In this document: in pieces, positions 46,657 through 55,443 of the stretch
Layout of the letters: each line of letters begins with the position of its first letter
Position numbering within the stretch: the stretch's first letter is position 1
Assembly (NCBI RefSeq): GCF_001005825.1
Contig: NZ_LBHV01000002.1
Location: 62,001-126,000, forward strand
Reading direction: 5' to 3'
Length of the DNA stretch: 64,000 bases
Source: Rhizobium sp. LC145
Lineage (GTDB): Bacteria; Pseudomonadota; Alphaproteobacteria; Rhizobiales; Rhizobiaceae
The notes under the pieces: model-generated
The model's input: the letters and a program-made list of their open reading frames with translations, nothing else
Databases searched by the model: none
Told to the model about the DNA's origin: nothing
Position numbers and translations under genes: made by a program

Positions 46657-46827
46657 ATGCCCAAGCCAAGCGGTTCCTATTCAACCAGCGACCTCTCACG
46701 GAAGTCGGGCGAGATCATTGCCGAGGCCCTACGCCATCCGGTAACCATCACCCAGCGGAACAAACCCCGTCTGGTTGAATTTATCAGTCGCCGCATGTCT
46801 GCCACCGAGATCAGCCGGTTCCGCTGA
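46657..46827 (+). CDS. Second Phd/YefM-like orphan antitoxin
   Basis: About 56 residues from ATG 46657: SYSTSDLSRKSGEIIAEAL followed by PVTITQRNKPRLVEFISRR, the same fold as the protein at 45262. The frame is open upstream to 46588, but the family starts near the later ATG. No toxin partner. It is convergent with the virD4 remnant, 26 bp away. Confidence 0.65.
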   Translation: MPKPSGSYSTSDLSRKSGEIIAEALRHPVTITQRNKPRLVEFISRRMSATEISRFR

Positions 46828-46853
46828 GCTTGGGTTTCGCGATAGTCTCATCG

Positions 46854-47562
46854 CTACTGCGCCATTTTGACGAAGCGGTTCGGCTTGGTCGACGCATTCA
46901 TCTCCTTCCGCCGGAAGTAGATCGCGCGCCCGCAGCGAATCGGGCTGTGGCCCTGGACGACAATGATCTGTTCGTCCTTTCGCATCGACTGGGTGATCTC
47001 ATGCGGCATGATCAGCGGCCGGCGCTGGAAATTGACGCTCTCCGATTTGCGCGATGCGCCGTTCTTCGTGTCCCAGCCGATATTGCGGGAACTTGCCTTC
47101 ACCTCCACCGTCATCTCACCGCATTGCGCCGAGACATTGCGCGCCGTGTCGAGCGCCTTGATCGCGGCATAGCTTGCGAATGCGCAGCCATCGATCCACG
47201 ACGTTGCACCATCTTTCCCGAAATGCCGCTCCAATTGCCCGACCGACTGGTACATCAGCATCATGCTGACGCCATATTTGCGGCCGCGGTCGCGCGCCTC
47301 CTCCAGCACCCGCATGTAACCGAGCAGATCCACCTCATCGAGCATGAACAGCGCCCGGCGCCTGAAATCGCCATCGGCCTGCACCATTGCATTGATGAGC
47401 GAGCCGATGATCACGCGGCCGATGCCTGGATAGGAGCGCAGGATCGATGCCGGAATGTTGAGGAAAACGTCCTTCTTGCCCATAACGATGTCGGTCGATC
47501 TGAAGGCATTGCCACAGACGAGCGCGGCATAGCTCTCGAGGGAAAGCCACTGTGTGTTAACT
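46854..47562 (-). pseudogene. virD4: Truncated VirD4/TraG coupling protein (C-terminal part)
   Basis: About 230 residues of the T4SS coupling ATPase remain. Homology starts at about NTQWLSLESYAALVCG and includes Walker B (RALFMLDEVDLLGYMRVLEE), QSVGQL, and the C-terminal SRRPLI-like segment (FQRRPLIMPHEITQSM). The Walker A half and membrane anchor are missing: upstream the frame hits a stop within about 20 bp of the virB9 start on the other strand. ATG 47483 is internal, not a native start. Confidence 0.88.
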
Positions 47563-47563
47563 G

Positions 47564-48418
47564 ATGCGGACTGTCTTCATCGCCACCTTCCTTCTTATGG
47601 CCGCCACTTTTCCGGCGCTTACCCTCGAAATTCCGCGCGGCGGGGCGCAGGACAGCCGCGTGCGTTTTGTCGATTACCAGCCCTATAACATCACCCGCAT
47701 CATCGGCTCGCTACGCTCTTCGGTGCAGGTGGAATTCGCCGCCGACGAGGAGATCGCGCATGTCGCGCTCGGCAACAGCGTCGCCTGGGAGGTGGCTCCG
47801 GCCGGCAATATCCTGTTTCTTAAACCGCGGGAAAACCAGCCGGTCACCAATATCTCTGTCGTAACCACCCAGCGCGACGGATCGACCCGAAGCTACCAGA
47901 TGGAATTGACGGTGCGGGATGGAAAGGTGGAGGTGGGTAATGACACATACTTTTACGTCAAGTACCGCTATCCAGCCGATGAAGCGGAACGACGGCGACA
48001 GGCCGCGGCGGCGCGAGCGGTTGCCACGCAGGCGAAGGAGGCCGACAAGGTGCTGGCTCTCCATGAAGCCTTTGGCCCTCGAAACTGGCGTTACTCGGCT
48101 CAGGGTTCACAGGCGCTAGCACCGCAGTCCGTTTACGATAACGGGAAGCTTACGACCTTTGCCTTCACCGGCAATCAGGAAATGCCGGCCATCTATATCG
48201 AGAACTCGGACGGCAGCGAGAGCCTGGTGCCCAAATCCGTCGACGACAACCTGGTTCTCGTCCATGCGATCAGCCGCAAGTTTATCCTGCGCAGGGGAGG
48301 GGACGTGCTTTGCGTCTTCAATGAGGCCTATGACCGGATCGGTATCAACCCTGCCACCAACACGACTTCACCGTCAGTCGAGCGCGTGGTCCGGACCGAG
48401 GTCGGCACGGCGCAGTAG
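47564..48418 (+). CDS. virB9: Type IV secretion protein VirB9
   Basis: A 284-residue outer-membrane-complex protein with a signal peptide (MRTVFIATFLLMAATFPALT). Family motifs: AWEVAPAGNILFLKPRE, RSYQMELTV, and NWRYS. It forms the core complex with VirB7 and VirB10. No convincing ribosome site precedes the ATG, and the virD4 break point is only a few bases upstream, so its native leader is lost. Confidence 0.9.
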   Translation: MRTVFIATFLLMAATFPALTLEIPRGGAQDSRVRFVDYQPYNITRIIGSLRSSVQVEFAADEEIAHVALGNSVAWEVAPAGNILFLKPRENQPVTNISVVTTQRDGSTRSYQMELTVRDGKVEVGNDTYFYVKYRYPADEAERRRQAAAARAVATQAKEADKVLALHEAFGPRNWRYSAQGSQALAPQSVYDNGKLTTFAFTGNQEMPAIYIENSDGSESLVPKSVDDNLVLVHAISRKFILRRGGDVLCVFNEAYDRIGINPATNTTSPSVERVVRTEVGTAQ

Positions 48419-48427
48419 GAGGCTGTT

Positions 48428-49600
48428 ATGGTTCATGAAGATGAAAACCGGATACCGGGCGAGCGGGCCGAAACGCACGCCGGCGGGCGGATCGACAACA
48501 ATCCCGCCCTGAAGCGCGGTGCCGTTGCGCTTGCCGTCGTCGCCTTTGTCGGCTTCGCCCTGTGGTCGATGAGTGGGGGAAGGGAAAAGCAGGAAAATTC
48601 CCAGTCGGAGCGAGTGGTCATCCGACAAACCACAGACTTCGAACCAGCCAAGGAAAACATTGAACCGGTTCAGCCGCTACCGGAGGTGAAGTTGCCAATG
48701 CCTGTCGTGACCGAGGAGGCGAAAGAGGAAGATCCACTGCTCGACGCGGCGCGCCGAGCGCCCGTCATCGCCTATAGCGGCGGACAGAGAAACACCAGAT
48801 CGCGCCGTGAAGCCGAAAATCCTGTCACTTCGGCGGAGAGCAATTTTCTGCCGCTTGATGGAAACACGATGGGCCAGAATACCGCCAACGCCGATGAAGA
48901 GCGGTTCAACGGGTTGATGCGGCCGACCAAGCTTGAGGGGTCGCGGGCCGGTACGCTCGGCAATCGTAACTTCATCATCGCGATGGGGACCTCGATACCC
49001 TGCGTCCTGGAAACTGCCATGGCATCGGATCAGCCCGGCTTCACGAGCTGTGTGATCAACCGTGACATCCTCTCGGACAATGGCCGCGTCGTGCTGATGG
49101 AGAAAGGCACCCAGGTTGTTGGAGAGTATCGCGGCGGTTTGCAGCGAGGTCAGAAGCGCCTCTTCGTGCTCTGGAACCGCGCGAAAACCCCGAACGGCGT
49201 CATCGTCACATTGGCCTCGCCAGCGACGGATGCGCTCGGCCGGGCCGGGGTGGACGGCTACGTCGACACGCATTGGTGGGAGCGGTTCGGAAGTGCGCTT
49301 CTCCTCTCCATTGTCGGCGACGCCACCAGTTATGCCGGCAGCCGCCTGCAGGACAGCGACGTCGACGTAGAGAACATGACGAGTGCCGGCCAGCAGGCGG
49401 CGGCGATCGCTGTCGAGCAATCGATCAACATTCCTCCGACGCTGAACAAGCATCAGGGTGAACTGTTATCGATCTTCGTGGCGCGCGATCTCGACTTTTC
49501 CGGGATTTACGGATTGCGAGTGACCGAGCCGAGAAATAAAGTCCTCGACCGGACGGTGCTGGGGGACTTCAGGCCGCAGTCAACGCTCGTGACGAAGTAG
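48428..49600 (+). CDS. virB10: Type IV secretion protein VirB10
   Basis: A 390-residue bitopic protein: one span (VALAVVAFVGFALWSMSG region, 37-55), a Pro/Glu-rich periplasmic linker, then the TrbI/VirB10 C-terminal domain (IMGTSIPCVLETAMASDQPG-like segment, GTQVVGEYRGGLQRGQKRL, and NIPPTLNKHQGELLSIFVARD). AGGAGG precedes the ATG; 9 bp after virB9. Confidence 0.93.
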   Translation: MVHEDENRIPGERAETHAGGRIDNNPALKRGAVALAVVAFVGFALWSMSGGREKQENSQSERVVIRQTTDFEPAKENIEPVQPLPEVKLPMPVVTEEAKEEDPLLDAARRAPVIAYSGGQRNTRSRREAENPVTSAESNFLPLDGNTMGQNTANADEERFNGLMRPTKLEGSRAGTLGNRNFIIAMGTSIPCVLETAMASDQPGFTSCVINRDILSDNGRVVLMEKGTQVVGEYRGGLQRGQKRLFVLWNRAKTPNGVIVTLASPATDALGRAGVDGYVDTHWWERFGSALLLSIVGDATSYAGSRLQDSDVDVENMTSAGQQAAAIAVEQSINIPPTLNKHQGELLSIFVARDLDFSGIYGLRVTEPRNKVLDRTVLGDFRPQSTLVTK

Positions 49601-49612
49601 GAGGCAGGAGCG

Positions 49613-50602
49613 ATGACCGAAGGTTCTGATGCGACAGTCATTCGTGAACTACTTTCTCCGTTGGCGCGATTCCTCGGAGATAGGTCGCTCTACGAAGTGA
49701 TCGTCAATCGGCCCGGGCAGGTGCTGACGGAAGATGCCGGTGGATGGCGGACCCATGATCTGCCGGAGCTTACATTCGAAAAGCTGATGCGCCTTGCCCG
49801 GGCCGTGGCCAGTTTTTCTCACCAATCAATCGATGAGACGCGACCGATCCTGTCTGCAACACTACCCGGCGGCGAGCGCATCCAGATCGTCATTCCACCG
49901 GCCACCACCAGAAACACGGTCAGCATCACGATCCGAAAGCCATCCTCGGTCACGTTCACGCTCGATGACCTAGAGGAGCGCGAATTTTTCTCCGAAACCC
50001 GGGCGACGAATGAAGACAGTTCGACGACGGACCAGGATTTGCTGGCGCTCTACCGTGCCGGTTGCTTTAAGGATTTTCTGCGGGAAGCCGTCATAGCGCG
50101 GAAGAACATCATCATATCCGGCGCAACCGGATCGGCCAAGACAACGCTTTCGAAAGCGCTGATCAGGCACATTCCGCAGCATGAACGGATCATTTCGATC
50201 GAGGACACACCCGAACTGACTGTTCTCCAACCCAACCACGTTCGACTGTTCTATTCGAAAGGCGCCCAGGGGCTCTCCACTGCCGGCCCAAAAGAACTAT
50301 TGGAATCTTGTCTCCGGATGCGGCCGGACCGCATCTTGCTTCAAGAGTTACGTGACGGCACGGCATTCTCCTATATCCGCAATGTGAATTCCGGTCACCC
50401 GGGGTCTATAACCACCGTTCACGCCGACTCCCCAGAACTCGCCTTCCAGCAGCTGGCGTTGCTTGTGAAGGAGTCCGACGGTGGACGCAATTTGGGTCGT
50501 GATGACATCGACAAGTTGTTGAGGATGTCGATCGATGTCGTGGTACAATGTAGGCGAATAAGTGGGCGGTTCCGTGCAACCGAGGTCTACTACCCAGGTT
50601 GA
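49613..50602 (+). CDS. virB11: Type IV secretion ATPase VirB11
   Basis: A 329-residue hexameric traffic ATPase of normal length. Walker A is GATGSAKTT (residues 170-178), the Asp box is IISIEDTPEL, and the His box is NSGHPGSITTVHA. 12 bp after virB10 with GGCAGGAG upstream. It is apparently intact although most of the T4SS is missing here. Confidence 0.94.
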   Translation: MTEGSDATVIRELLSPLARFLGDRSLYEVIVNRPGQVLTEDAGGWRTHDLPELTFEKLMRLARAVASFSHQSIDETRPILSATLPGGERIQIVIPPATTRNTVSITIRKPSSVTFTLDDLEEREFFSETRATNEDSSTTDQDLLALYRAGCFKDFLREAVIARKNIIISGATGSAKTTLSKALIRHIPQHERIISIEDTPELTVLQPNHVRLFYSKGAQGLSTAGPKELLESCLRMRPDRILLQELRDGTAFSYIRNVNSGHPGSITTVHADSPELAFQQLALLVKESDGGRNLGRDDIDKLLRMSIDVVVQCRRISGRFRATEVYYPG

Positions 50603-50707
50603 GATTTTTAGGCTTTCAATGCAGCGAGGCGGTAAAAGCTGATTTCTGCGGCCGGGGCGGCACTATCTCACAACGAAATTCGGCGTGGATGTTGGGAGAC
50701 CATTATA

Positions 50708-51226
50708 ATGGTGAGAAGGATAGTCCCATACCTTCAGCTCACAGCTGTGTTCTTTGTAGCGGCGACGGCAGTCCGGGCAGAGGTGCCATTTGAACGCATT
50801 ACTGTTGAGCGCGGGCCATGCCTTGGGACATGCCCCGTTTATCGCTTCGTGATGAATTCAGACGGGGTTGGCCTGTTCGACGGACGAAAATTCACAACGG
50901 CGAGCGGCGTGCATCGCTTTGCCATCACGCCCGAGGAATGGTCATCCTTCGAAGCCGCCCTAAGGCCTTTTCGCCCACGTGGCACAGAAGACATCACGCG
51001 TGGCCATCCGCTGTGCGCGCGCATGGCGACAGATCACCCCATGGTCTCCGTTACATGGGAGGACGGTGATGGCATCGATCACCTCAGGTTCAATTTTGGC
51101 TGTCACAATGAAAAAACTGAAGCCATGGCCGACGCGTTGGCAAACGCTCCCGATCTTCTCCCGCGCCTCGCCGATCTAATCGAGCGGGTTCGCTTGGAGA
51201 AAGGGGAGCTCCATCACCGAGAATAG
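50708..51226 (+). CDS. Exported DUF6438-type protein
   Basis: A 172-residue protein with a signal peptide (LQLTAVFFVAATAVRA). ITVERGPCLGTCPVYRFVM is the conserved start of the DUF6438 domain, with a CxxxC pair; a second Cys pair lies later (PLCARM, NFGCHNE). Function unknown. GGGAGA lies about 10 bases before the ATG. It follows virB11 but by 105 bp. Confidence 0.75.
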   Translation: MVRRIVPYLQLTAVFFVAATAVRAEVPFERITVERGPCLGTCPVYRFVMNSDGVGLFDGRKFTTASGVHRFAITPEEWSSFEAALRPFRPRGTEDITRGHPLCARMATDHPMVSVTWEDGDGIDHLRFNFGCHNEKTEAMADALANAPDLLPRLADLIERVRLEKGELHHRE

Positions 51227-51358
51227 CTGAGCCCTGCATATCTAATGAATCCAAATACCTATGCAGCCGCAACGCCTCTTGCCTTGTCTTGAGTGTTGTG
51301 TCGATCAGTTCCGCCGCCGCGCAAGCGCCGGCTCCAACGCCTGACCGGAACGATGACC

Positions 51359-51784
51359 TTATCGAGACGAGAGATCACTTTCGAAGGATCGTGCTTTGCC
51401 CGTCTGCGGGTCCAGTTCGCATGTGAATTTGAAGGAGGTCCAATCATTTCCCGTCCGCACGTCGCCTGAACCACTGAGCAGGTGATTGTCAGTGAGGTCC
51501 AGAGTGCGAGGATCATCGGTGCCAAGAAATACGCGATCCGCCTGCTTGTTCCACTTTTGTAGTTCGCTCAAGGCAAGGGGCCGGCAGATGAACTCGGCCA
51601 CCTTCTTTGCGTCGGACCAACCGGCAGCAACTGCACGCTCCTCGGGTGCTTTGAGTTCCTTGATTTGGGAAGCGATCATCGCCTGCTGGGCTTGCGACAA
51701 TTCACCTGCGGCCTTTGCTGGTGTCAGGATCAAGGCAGATCCAAGCAGCAGTGCTCCACCGAAGATTGATTTGGCTTTTTGCAT
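51359..51784 (-). CDS. Exported hypothetical protein, 141 aa
   Basis: Signal peptide at residues 1-26 (IFGGALLLGSALILTPAKAA). The mature part contains AEFICRPLALSELQKW, RVFLGTDDPRTLDL and FKFTCELDPQTGKARSF, with two Cys likely forming a disulphide. I have seen similar small exported proteins in rhizobia but cannot name the family with confidence. GAAGGAG precedes ATG 51784. Confidence 0.65.
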   Translation of the reverse strand: MQKAKSIFGGALLLGSALILTPAKAAGELSQAQQAMIASQIKELKAPEERAVAAGWSDAKKVAEFICRPLALSELQKWNKQADRVFLGTDDPRTLDLTDNHLLSGSGDVRTGNDWTSFKFTCELDPQTGKARSFESDLSSR

Positions 51785-51941
51785 CGGCTGGTCTCCTTCC
51801 GTTGAGCCGCCTATGTAGACTGTCTTGTTTTTCGACAGGTTAACCAGCCCAGGCACTGGCACCCGATGGAGCAGCTGTTCACAGAACGGCACGACAAAAC
51901 CATAGATCAGCCAATCGCGACTTTCAATTTTTGCGATTATC

Positions 51942-53330
51942 TCAGCCTAGTGAAAACGTTAAAAAGATCGCATCCTGCTGCTTGCGCAGTCTCAAGAGAT
52001 GCGAGTTTGGATCGAGCTCGAGATGGCTGAGCGCTATTGCCTCGCCCTCGCGCACCGGCTTTGCAAGTTTGCGATTAGCTACGAGATAGAACGGTGCCGG
52101 TGCGTCGGCAGCAAGCGGGGCTGCGGGAATAAGTGCCGATCCGACATTCTCTATCGCATGATGATGACCGGTTGCGGAAAGCAAAGTGCCGGCCGGCAGA
52201 TCCGTTTCAGCAACTGCGATGAGGTCGAGACGAGGTTTAGGGTCCGGCGCGCCGCTCGACCGTTTGAGCAAGACTGCGTCGAGGATGCTGGTCGCCGCCT
52301 CGAGGCCAAGAAGGTGGCGCGGAAGATAGATCATCGCGGTGTCGCCGGTACGGCTCAGGATGTGTCCCTTCTCGGCCAGCATCTTCCAGCTTTCGGCATC
52401 GCGGCAACGCACGACGACGAAGACGCCGCCGGCGAAGCTCACTTCACCCGGTAAACGCAGGCAGTGGAAGACGTCGAGGCGTCGGTCACCGCCGAGAATG
52501 CCGCCTTCGTCGCGCGTGGAAAAGATCGTCGGGACCTCTGTGATGCGCGCGATCGGGCAATGGAAATCCGGCCGGTCGGGAAAAAGATCGATGGAATGGC
52601 TGACCACGCCCATTTCGCAGAGATCGGGAACGGCTCGTTGCGGCAGTGCGGCCGCCGCCCTGGCGCGGGCGGCTATCAGGGTTTCGATATCGGCATTGCC
52701 GAGATCCAGGAGATGCGAAAACTCCGGAACCGAGATGGTTTCGCCGTTGCTCGTCAAGGTCGCCGTGGCCGGGTCGAAGACGAAGTCGTATTCACTTGCC
52801 TTACCAGCCGCGACAATCTCAAATCCTAGCAATTCCGCCCAGGTAACAAGATCGATCAGAAGGCTCGGTTGGTCTCCGTCCACGGGTGTGACGACCACCC
52901 CGCGTTCGGCGGCAATGTGGGCGAGGCCCGGTCCCACCACACTGTCGACCTCCTTGCTGACCAGCGCGACATGGCGGCCGTTCGAGACGGCCATGTCGGT
53001 GTGGCGGGCGCCTGCCTCCGGATCGCCGGTTGCCTCCACGAGCAGGTCGAAAGGCAGGTCAATGACATGGGCGAGATCGCCCGCCGCGATAGTGCGACCG
53101 TCGGCAAAAGCCCGCGCAGCCTTTTCGGCATTTTCACAGATTGAAATGCGAGCGTCTGGAATACCTGCCGCACGAAGCGCAGCTGCCGCCCGGGTCGGAT
53201 CCATGTCAACGGCGATCCGGATATCCAGGCGCGGAACGCGGTGGGCAAGCAGGCTGCGGCCGAAGGCACCCGTGCCGACCAGACAGACGGATGCTTTGCC
53301 GGAGGCGGGATAAAGAGCGTGACGATACAT
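51942..53330 (-). CDS. Rossmann-SAF oxidoreductase (homoserine-dehydrogenase-like)
   Basis: A 462-residue protein. N-terminal NAD(P) fold with CLVGTGAFGRSLLAH (residues 15-29) and LLVEATGDPEAGARH, similar to homoserine dehydrogenase domains. The C-terminal ~100 residues (from about LIAVAETDLPAGTLLSA) look like a SAF domain as in UxaA/SAF enzymes. Last gene of the pdxA-tctCBA operon (12 bp after tctA). It probably oxidises or reduces the imported acid sugar; exact reaction unknown. Confidence 0.78.
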   Translation of the reverse strand: MYRHALYPASGKASVCLVGTGAFGRSLLAHRVPRLDIRIAVDMDPTRAAAALRAAGIPDARISICENAEKAARAFADGRTIAAGDLAHVIDLPFDLLVEATGDPEAGARHTDMAVSNGRHVALVSKEVDSVVGPGLAHIAAERGVVVTPVDGDQPSLLIDLVTWAELLGFEIVAAGKASEYDFVFDPATATLTSNGETISVPEFSHLLDLGNADIETLIAARARAAAALPQRAVPDLCEMGVVSHSIDLFPDRPDFHCPIARITEVPTIFSTRDEGGILGGDRRLDVFHCLRLPGEVSFAGGVFVVVRCRDAESWKMLAEKGHILSRTGDTAMIYLPRHLLGLEAATSILDAVLLKRSSGAPDPKPRLDLIAVAETDLPAGTLLSATGHHHAIENVGSALIPAAPLAADAPAPFYLVANRKLAKPVREGEAIALSHLELDPNSHLLRLRKQQDAIFLTFSLG

Positions 53331-53342
53331 CGGAACTCGTTC

Positions 53343-54869
53343 TCAGCTTGCGTTGGAAGGGTTTTGACGGCCGCGTCGGATCAGGTTGCGAAAACCCATC
53401 ACTTTCCCGATCAGCGGCCAGCCGAGCATAAGGATGCCGAGGCCCATGATGCTGGCGACGAGCGAGTTCGACCAGAAGATCGTGAGAGAGCCGTTCGACA
53501 TCAGCATGGATTGGCGGAACGCGTCCTCGGCCTTGTCGCCAAGCACCATGGCAAGCACCAGCGGCGCGATCGGATATTCCAGCTTCTTGAACACGTAGCC
53601 GACGACGCCGAAGATCAGCACCAGCCACATATCGAATGTGGAATTGGCGATCTGATAGGCGCCGGAGAAGATGACGGCGACGATGATCGGTCCGATGATG
53701 GCGAAGGGCACGCGCAGAATGGCGGCATAGAGCGGCACGGTGCTGAGCACGAGCAGGACGGCAACGACATTGCCGAGATACATTGAGGCGATGAGGCCCC
53801 AGACGAAATCCGGACGATCGATGAAGAGCATCGGTCCCGGCGTTAGCCCCCAGATCATCAGTCCGCCCATCATCACCGCCGCGGTGGCCGAACCTGGAAC
53901 GCCGAGGGCCAGCATAGGCAGTAGCGCGGAAGTGCCGGCCGAATGGTCCGCGGTTTCCGGACTGACGATGCCGCGTGGATCACCCTTGCCGAACATCTCG
54001 GGATTGCGGGCGAAGCGGCGGGTCATGCCGTAGGCCATGAAGGAGGCAGCCGTCGGGCCTGCCGGCGTGATGCCCATCCAGATTCCGATCAGTATGGATC
54101 GGCCGATCGCGATGGCGTGCCGGGGAATTTCAGCCATTGTACGCAGTACGTCGAGTGGGCGGATACGGGCCTTGATGCCTTCGAAGCGGAGACCCTCCTC
54201 GGTGGTCAGCAGGAGTTCGCCGATGCCGAACAGACCCATGACCGCCACCAGGAAGGACACGCCCTTGATGAGGTCGGGAACCCCGAAGGTGAGGCGAAGG
54301 CCGCCGGAGATCGTGTCCATCCCGACGGTTGCGAGCGCAAAGCCGAGCATCATGGAGACGAGCGTCTTGGCGGGCGCGTTGGCACCCATGCCGATAAAGC
54401 TGGCAAAGGCCAGGAAATAGACCGCAAAGAATTCGGGTGATGAGAACTGCAGCGCAAAGCGCGCGACCCAGCCGGAAAGCAGCGTAATCATGATCACGCC
54501 GGCGATCGCGCCGATGCCGGCCGACATGAAGGCCAGGGTGAGTGCGCGCGTCGCCTGACCGCTGCGAGCCATGGGGTATCCGTCGAAAGTGGTGGCGACG
54601 GAGGACGGTTCGCCCGGAATGTTGAAGAGGATCGATGTCGTCGAGCCACCGAAAAGCGCGCCCCAATACATGCAGGAGAGCAGGATGATCGCCGAGATCG
54701 GGTCCATGGCGAAGGTGAGCGGCAAGAGGAGCGACACGCCATTCGGTGCACCGAGCCCGGGCAATACCCCGACGAGAATGCCGAGCATCACACCCACCAC
54801 CATGATGGCCAGATGATAGCCGCTGATGACAGTGGCGAAACCATCGAGCAGATGGCCGAAATTCTCCAT
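53343..54869 (-). CDS. tctA: Tripartite tricarboxylate transporter, TctA subunit
   Basis: About 508 residues, 11-12 spans. Family marks: GILVGVLPGLGAPNGVSLLL and the repeated later GIMMGITP-like loop (WMGITPAGPTAASFMAYG), plus LGVPGSATAAVMMGGL. It is the main transport subunit, driven by an ion gradient. The start at 54869 has GGAGG upstream. Confidence 0.94.
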   Translation of the reverse strand: MENFGHLLDGFATVISGYHLAIMVVGVMLGILVGVLPGLGAPNGVSLLLPLTFAMDPISAIILLSCMYWGALFGGSTTSILFNIPGEPSSVATTFDGYPMARSGQATRALTLAFMSAGIGAIAGVIMITLLSGWVARFALQFSSPEFFAVYFLAFASFIGMGANAPAKTLVSMMLGFALATVGMDTISGGLRLTFGVPDLIKGVSFLVAVMGLFGIGELLLTTEEGLRFEGIKARIRPLDVLRTMAEIPRHAIAIGRSILIGIWMGITPAGPTAASFMAYGMTRRFARNPEMFGKGDPRGIVSPETADHSAGTSALLPMLALGVPGSATAAVMMGGLMIWGLTPGPMLFIDRPDFVWGLIASMYLGNVVAVLLVLSTVPLYAAILRVPFAIIGPIIVAVIFSGAYQIANSTFDMWLVLIFGVVGYVFKKLEYPIAPLVLAMVLGDKAEDAFRQSMLMSNGSLTIFWSNSLVASIMGLGILMLGWPLIGKVMGFRNLIRRGRQNPSNAS

Positions 54870-54921
54870 GAAACTTCCTCCCAAACGATATCGACAGGCC
54901 GCCCTGCGGCGGCCCGCCCGC

Positions 54922-55419
54922 CTAGTAGATGCCGAGCCAGTCTTCTATCGGACCTTTCAGCAGCGGCACCTGGAACGCGATCTCGAAGACGCAATAAAAG
55001 GCAGCGGTGACCGCCGCACCGGTAAGGGTGGCGATCCACCAGCGATAGCGGCCCTGCCAGATCATCGCGGTCGAAACGTAAAGCAGCGTCGCGACGTAGA
55101 GACCGAGCAGAAGGGCGCCGACCATGAAGCCGACGAGAGGCAGGGCAAAGGCCAGAACCGGCCGGGCGCGCTCGCTATCCAGGAAAATCTCCCCGCTCCA
55201 ATCCTTAACGAACGCTCGTATCAGGTTCGCCAGGCTTCCCAGGATGATGAGAAGCCCGATATAGAAGGGAAAGTAGCCAGGCGCCGGTCCGGTTTCGGTC
55301 CAGCCTGTCCCGATCTCGGCGGCGCCGTAGCAGACCGCTCCGCCCGCCGCCGCCGTGGCGATCGCGGTGGCGATCTCCATTGTCCGGCGGCTGAGATGCC
55401 TTTTGCTGTCTTCAGCCAT
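54922..55419 (-). CDS. tctB: Tripartite tricarboxylate transporter, TctB subunit
   Basis: 165 residues with about four membrane spans and the family opening EIGTGWTETGPAPGYFPFYIG. A small membrane partner for TctA. The start at 55419 follows GGAGG; 55434 is an alternative. Confidence 0.9.
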   Translation of the reverse strand: MAEDSKRHLSRRTMEIATAIATAAAGGAVCYGAAEIGTGWTETGPAPGYFPFYIGLLIILGSLANLIRAFVKDWSGEIFLDSERARPVLAFALPLVGFMVGALLLGLYVATLLYVSTAMIWQGRYRWWIATLTGAAVTAAFYCVFEIAFQVPLLKGPIEDWLGIY

Positions 55420-55443
55420 GGCAAGCTCCTCCAACTTGGATGG

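Noticed and set aside
46854..47483. Intact 209-residue gene starting at 47483
   Set aside because: VirD4 homology continues upstream of this Met, so it is an internal codon of a truncated gene.
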